Origin: Bacteroidota bacterium
Lineage (GTDB): Bacteria; Bacteroidota; Bacteroidia; Bacteroidales; PXBB01
NCBI GenBank assembly: GCA_022708385.1
Contig: JAKIYU010000112.1
Coordinates: 1-8,106 of the forward strand
Direction: 5' to 3'
DNA length: 8,106 nt
Part shown: positions 5,358 through 8,106 of the stretch, in pieces
Layout of the letters: each line of letters starts with the position of its first letter
How positions within the stretch are numbered: position 1 is the first letter of the stretch
Notes under the pieces: model-generated
Told to the model about the DNA's origin: nothing
The model's database searches: none
The model's input: only the letters and a program-made list of their open reading frames with translations
Program-made: the position numbers and the translations under genes

Positions 5358-6668
5358 CTAGTGGTTTTCGTGAAATTTTTTCAGACGGTATTCTAATTCA
5401 GGGAACTGGCTTCTTTGCACTAGGGAAACGCAGGCACGCAGGCCTTCGGTACGTTCGCTACCGGTAATGGCGAGAGAGATGGCGCTGATGCCATAGTAAA
5501 CCAGTTCTTCGAGAAGTTCCACACCGGTAAAGCCGGGATACGAGATAGTAAAATAGAAACCATCGGCTATAGGTTCACCTTCGTCCATATCATACACAAT
5601 TTTAAAGCCGTTGTCGGTAAACATTTTCTTCATTAAACGGGCTTTTTCGCCGTATTCCTTTACATCTTCAATAAAATTGAAAGTGCCGTCGTTGGCGGCT
5701 TTAAGTATGGCAGCAAGGGCGTATTGGGCTGAATGGGAAGTGCCGGAACTAAGGGCATACACAGTGCCGAATATCATGGCACGGCCAAAATTGTCCGAAG
5801 CGTAAAAACGGAGCAGGTCTGGGAAATTGCGTTTGAACAGGGCATCAGATATCACCATCATACCTATACGCTGACCGGCATAACTGAAGGCCTTGGAACT
5901 GGAAATAAACAGGATGTAATTGTCGGTGTATTTTGTTACCGAAGGTTGGTAAGGGGGCATCCCCGGTTTAGAATAATCCTTGCGGAAGTCCATGGCAAAG
6001 TAGGCCAAATCTTCCATCACAACAACATCGTATTTATTGGCCAGGTCACCAATGATTTTTAATTCCTCATCGGTAAAGCAAATCCACGAAGGGTTGTTGG
6101 GGTTGGAATAGAGGAGGCAGGAGATATGCCCTTTTTGCAGATACGATTCGAGTTTGTCTTTGAGTTTATTGCCGCGGTAATTATACACATCAAAGTTTTC
6201 AAAAGGGATGCCTATAACTTTGTGCTGTTGTTTGTGCACAGGGAAACCCGGGTCAATAAACAGGGTGGTGTTTTTTTCTTTGCGCATCCTGTTTACGGTC
6301 ATAAAAGCGGCATAACAAGCCTGCATAGAGCCTACTGTAGGGATGCAACTTTGTGGGGATACATCAATATTGATAAACAACTTTACAAAACGTGAGATTT
6401 CTTTTTTTAACTCAGGAATTCCGTCAATATCGGGATATATTGAAGCCACGCCTTTTTTCAATGCTTCAATTTCGGCTTCTACACCAATGGCAGCAGGGGG
6501 GAGGCCGGGAACGCCCATTTCCATGCGGATGTATTTTTGTCCTGTGGCCGCTTCTATATTGTCAATCAGTCTTTTTATTTCACGTATGGAAGCTTTGCCT
6601 ACACTGGACAGGTTCATTTCTTTTACCTTTTCATTGACGATGTTGTAATTAATGGGTGTATCTTTCAT
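5358..6668 (-). CDS. Class I/II (fold type I) PLP-dependent aminotransferase
   Basis: This cytosolic enzyme of 436 residues should transfer an amino group between an amino acid and a 2-oxo acid using pyridoxal phosphate. Fold type I landmarks are present: the substrate-side loop MGVPGLPP (51-58); YPDIDGIPELKKEI (78-91); the cofactor-contacting SNPNNPSW (188-195); Asp 220 in VVMEDLAY, which holds the pyridine nitrogen; the Schiff-base Lys 259 in SSSKAFSYAGQRIG with phosphate-binding Arg 267; and Arg 411 in GLRACVSLV, the usual carboxylate clamp. The length is slightly above the usual 390-410 residues because of an N-terminal extension of about 40 residues. The sequence recalls the aspartate/LL-diaminopimelate aminotransferase group, but the substrate cannot be assigned. 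The ATG at 6666-6668 fits a promoter 45 bases upstream. It is convergent with the ABC permease gene and lies 100 bases downstream of the lytic transglycosylase gene on the same strand. Confidence 0.93.
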   Translation of the reverse strand: MKDTPINYNIVNEKVKEMNLSSVGKASIREIKRLIDNIEAATGQKYIRMEMGVPGLPPAAIGVEAEIEALKKGVASIYPDIDGIPELKKEISRFVKLFINIDVSPQSCIPTVGSMQACYAAFMTVNRMRKEKNTTLFIDPGFPVHKQQHKVIGIPFENFDVYNYRGNKLKDKLESYLQKGHISCLLYSNPNNPSWICFTDEELKIIGDLANKYDVVVMEDLAYFAMDFRKDYSKPGMPPYQPSVTKYTDNYILFISSSKAFSYAGQRIGMMVISDALFKRNFPDLLRFYASDNFGRAMIFGTVYALSSGTSHSAQYALAAILKAANDGTFNFIEDVKEYGEKARLMKKMFTDNGFKIVYDMDEGEPIADGFYFTISYPGFTGVELLEELVYYGISAISLAITGSERTEGLRACVSLVQRSQFPELEYRLKKFHENH

Positions 6669-6712
6669 GGGATGTTTATTTTAATAAGGTGAGTAATTCA
6701 TAATCATGGCAA

Positions 6713-6744
6713 CAAACCTACATGATTTTTTTTAAATCTGCAAA
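6713..6744 (-). promoter_or_regulatory. Bacteroidota housekeeping promoter for the aminotransferase gene
   Basis: Read on the minus strand, TTTG (6744-6741) is followed after 20 bases by TAGGTTTG (6720-6713). This matches the known Bacteroidota primary-sigma consensus TTTG (-33) and TAnnTTTG (-7) with a spacer of about 19-21 bases. Transcription should start near 6706, leaving a leader of about 38 bases before the ATG. The site lies wholly between the two minus-strand genes, so the aminotransferase can be transcribed independently. Confidence 0.7.
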
Positions 6745-6768
6745 AAAAATTAAAAAGAAGTTTAAATA

Positions 6769-8106
6769 TTATTCTTTTATCAGGTTCTTATAATGGTGGT
6801 ATCTTTCGAAAACTTTCCTGACAAAAGCGTATGTTTCTTTTCCTTTTACAGGGCCATTACGTACGAGGGTGTCGTTAAGATAGATGGGTTTTGATTTATT
6901 GAGAAGGAAAAAGTCCACATTATTGTCCCAAACCTGATGGTTTCTGCCATGTTTTCTGGCCAGGGCCTGAGCGTCATAAACATGGCCAAGGCCGATGTTA
7001 TAAGCCGCAAGAATAAATTTTTGCCGTTCTTCTTTATCTGTCACTCTGTTTACAAGTTGTTTGTCGAGCCAGCGTATGTACATAACCCCTGCCTTAATGT
7101 TATCTTCGGGCGATGAAGCGGAATCCACTTCAAAACGCTGGGCTGTGATAGGCATCAGTTGCATAAGCCCGAAAGCGCCTCTGCGCGACACGGTATCTGT
7201 GTTGAATTTCGATTCCTGGTATATCAGAGAGGCCAGCAAACGCCAGTCCCAACCTATAAGTTTACAGCATTTTTTAAGGGCTTCGTCGTAAACAGAAATT
7301 TTATTGCTGTTGAGCGAGCAGAATGCGCTTCGGAAAATCTGTACCTGTGTTTCGCTTTCGAAATATTTGTAATAGATAGCTTTGTAAAAGGCATTGTCCA
7401 CAATGCTGTCGAGCCAATGGTTGATGACCTTTTCGAGTTGTGGCGTGTTATTGCGGATAAGCCAGGCCGAATACTGGTCGAGGCTTACAGCAACCGAATA
7501 GTCTAAGTTAGGATAGTAAGCTGCATTGGCTTTTGCAATATATTCGTTGGCTATAGTAAAATCTTTCTGACCGGCGGCGACCAGTTTTATAAGTTCTTCG
7601 GTATTGTAATCGTTGTTCTGGTCAATAAATATGGTGTCGCCAATTTCTTCCGAAAGGTTGATGAGCCTGGTGTGGTAGGCTGAGCCTGATTTTACGCTTA
7701 CTGTCTTACCAGCCAGTTCAAGGGGGCTGCTGACACGTTTTTTATCCGAAACCCGGCGTTGTACAAGCACTTGTTTTGTCTGAAACAGAGGTCTGGTAAA
7801 TGTGCAATGTTTTTTTGTTCCTTTGAGGATATTGAGGTTAGAAGCAATCACGTCGCATTTGGCTGTGTGCAGCATTTGCAAAGCTTTAGCCTGGTCATCT
7901 TCAATAATAATTTCGAGGGGTAGTTTAAGGGATTCGGCAAAACAGTGCAGCAATTCGTACTGAAACCCCATAGGCTTGCCATTGTAGATGTAATAATCGG
8001 TTGAATTTTTTTCGAGCAGGGCTATCAGTTTACCTCTTTTATATATTTCGTTAAGGTCGTACGAAGGAGGTGTTGCGGGTTTAGCAAGGCCTGACAGGTA
8101 TATTTT
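6769..8106 (-). CDS. MltF-like membrane-bound lytic transglycosylase, 5' partial
   Basis: The frame is open from the right edge of the window to the TAA at 6771-6769, giving 445 residues. The in-frame ATG at 7969-7971 is internal, because 45 well-fitting codons precede it, including IYKRGKLIALLEKNSTDYYI, the usual opening of the solute-binding fold. The signal peptide and start lie beyond 8106. The first half is a type 3 solute-binding domain (YNGKPMGFQYELL through the region encoded near 7400). The second half is an SLT-type lysozyme-like domain that cleaves peptidoglycan glycan strands with release of 1,6-anhydro ends. Its catalytic Glu is in YQESKF (codon 7213-7215), followed by RRGAFGLMQLMP, KAGVMYIRWLD and AAYNIGLGHVYDA, all typical of this family. 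The two-domain order matches MltF, whose binding domain regulates activity. The protein should act in the periplasm. The visible length is near the E. coli MltF size of roughly 500 residues once a signal peptide is added. Confidence 0.93.
   Translation of the reverse strand, partial: KIYLSGLAKPATPPSYDLNEIYKRGKLIALLEKNSTDYYIYNGKPMGFQYELLHCFAESLKLPLEIIIEDDQAKALQMLHTAKCDVIASNLNILKGTKKHCTFTRPLFQTKQVLVQRRVSDKKRVSSPLELAGKTVSVKSGSAYHTRLINLSEEIGDTIFIDQNNDYNTEELIKLVAAGQKDFTIANEYIAKANAAYYPNLDYSVAVSLDQYSAWLIRNNTPQLEKVINHWLDSIVDNAFYKAIYYKYFESETQVQIFRSAFCSLNSNKISVYDEALKKCCKLIGWDWRLLASLIYQESKFNTDTVSRRGAFGLMQLMPITAQRFEVDSASSPEDNIKAGVMYIRWLDKQLVNRVTDKEERQKFILAAYNIGLGHVYDAQALARKHGRNHQVWDNNVDFFLLNKSKPIYLNDTLVRNGPVKGKETYAFVRKVFERYHHYKNLIKE

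Noticed and set aside
5733..6062. 109-codon + strand frame opposite the aminotransferase gene
   Set aside because: It is the antisense shadow of a gene with complete PLP-enzyme motifs and shows no domain of its own; the same holds for the other frames lying inside larger genes.
6724..6738. GATTT/AAATC hairpin as a terminator of the transglycosylase gene
   Set aside because: It has only five A/T-rich pairs and sits in the spacer of the aminotransferase promoter; it is probably just the A/T-rich spacer.
7969..7971. ATG at 7971 as the start of the transglycosylase gene
   Set aside because: The frame stays open to 8106, and the preceding 45 codons encode the expected first strand of the solute-binding domain (RGKLIALLEKNSTDYY).

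Overview
The window looks like an ordinary chromosomal stretch from a member of the Bacteroidota, probably a Bacteroidales-like lineage. The evidence is a small DUF4296-type lipoprotein gene, a family I know mainly from this phylum. Start codons lack Shine-Dalgarno sequences and are preceded by A/T-rich stretches. There is also a promoter of the phylum-specific form TTTG-N20-TAnnTTTG. No IS element, CRISPR array, tRNA, rRNA or phage gene was seen, and nothing points to recent transfer.

Layout, left to right. Positions 2-529 (+) hold the 3' part of a secreted-type hypothetical gene. It overlaps by 8 bases a small lipoprotein gene at 522-884 (+), which starts with GTG. The 217-base gap at 885-1101 is the regulatory centre of the window: a nested inverted repeat lies directly upstream of a sigma-54-type -24/-12 promoter. 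After it comes a compact four-gene + strand unit, 1102-5215: grpE, dnaJ, an ABC ATPase and an ABC-2 permease, with gaps of 19, 11 and 10 bases. The gap at 5216-5357 separates convergent genes. It contains heptamer repeats and a long imperfect hairpin that could end transcription. On the minus strand follow a class I PLP-dependent aminotransferase (5358-6668) with its own recognisable promoter, and an MltF-like lytic transglycosylase (6769 to beyond 8106) whose signal peptide and start lie outside the window.

How the genes fit together. GrpE and DnaJ are the nucleotide-exchange factor and J-protein that drive the DnaK cycle; dnaK is not in the window. The two ABC genes encode a NatA/NatB-type export pump and appear to be co-transcribed with the chaperones, so the pump may share their stress control. 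The minus-strand genes concern amino-acid metabolism and peptidoglycan turnover and have no visible functional link to the chaperone unit.

I did not find a clearly new biological system. The observation most worth testing is the apparent sigma-54 promoter plus dyad upstream of grpE-dnaJ-ABC. It suggests activator-dependent control of chaperone genes in place of CIRCE/HrcA or sigma-32 control. The second is the heptamer-built hairpin between the convergent genes, which pairs better in the + strand RNA than in the - strand RNA.
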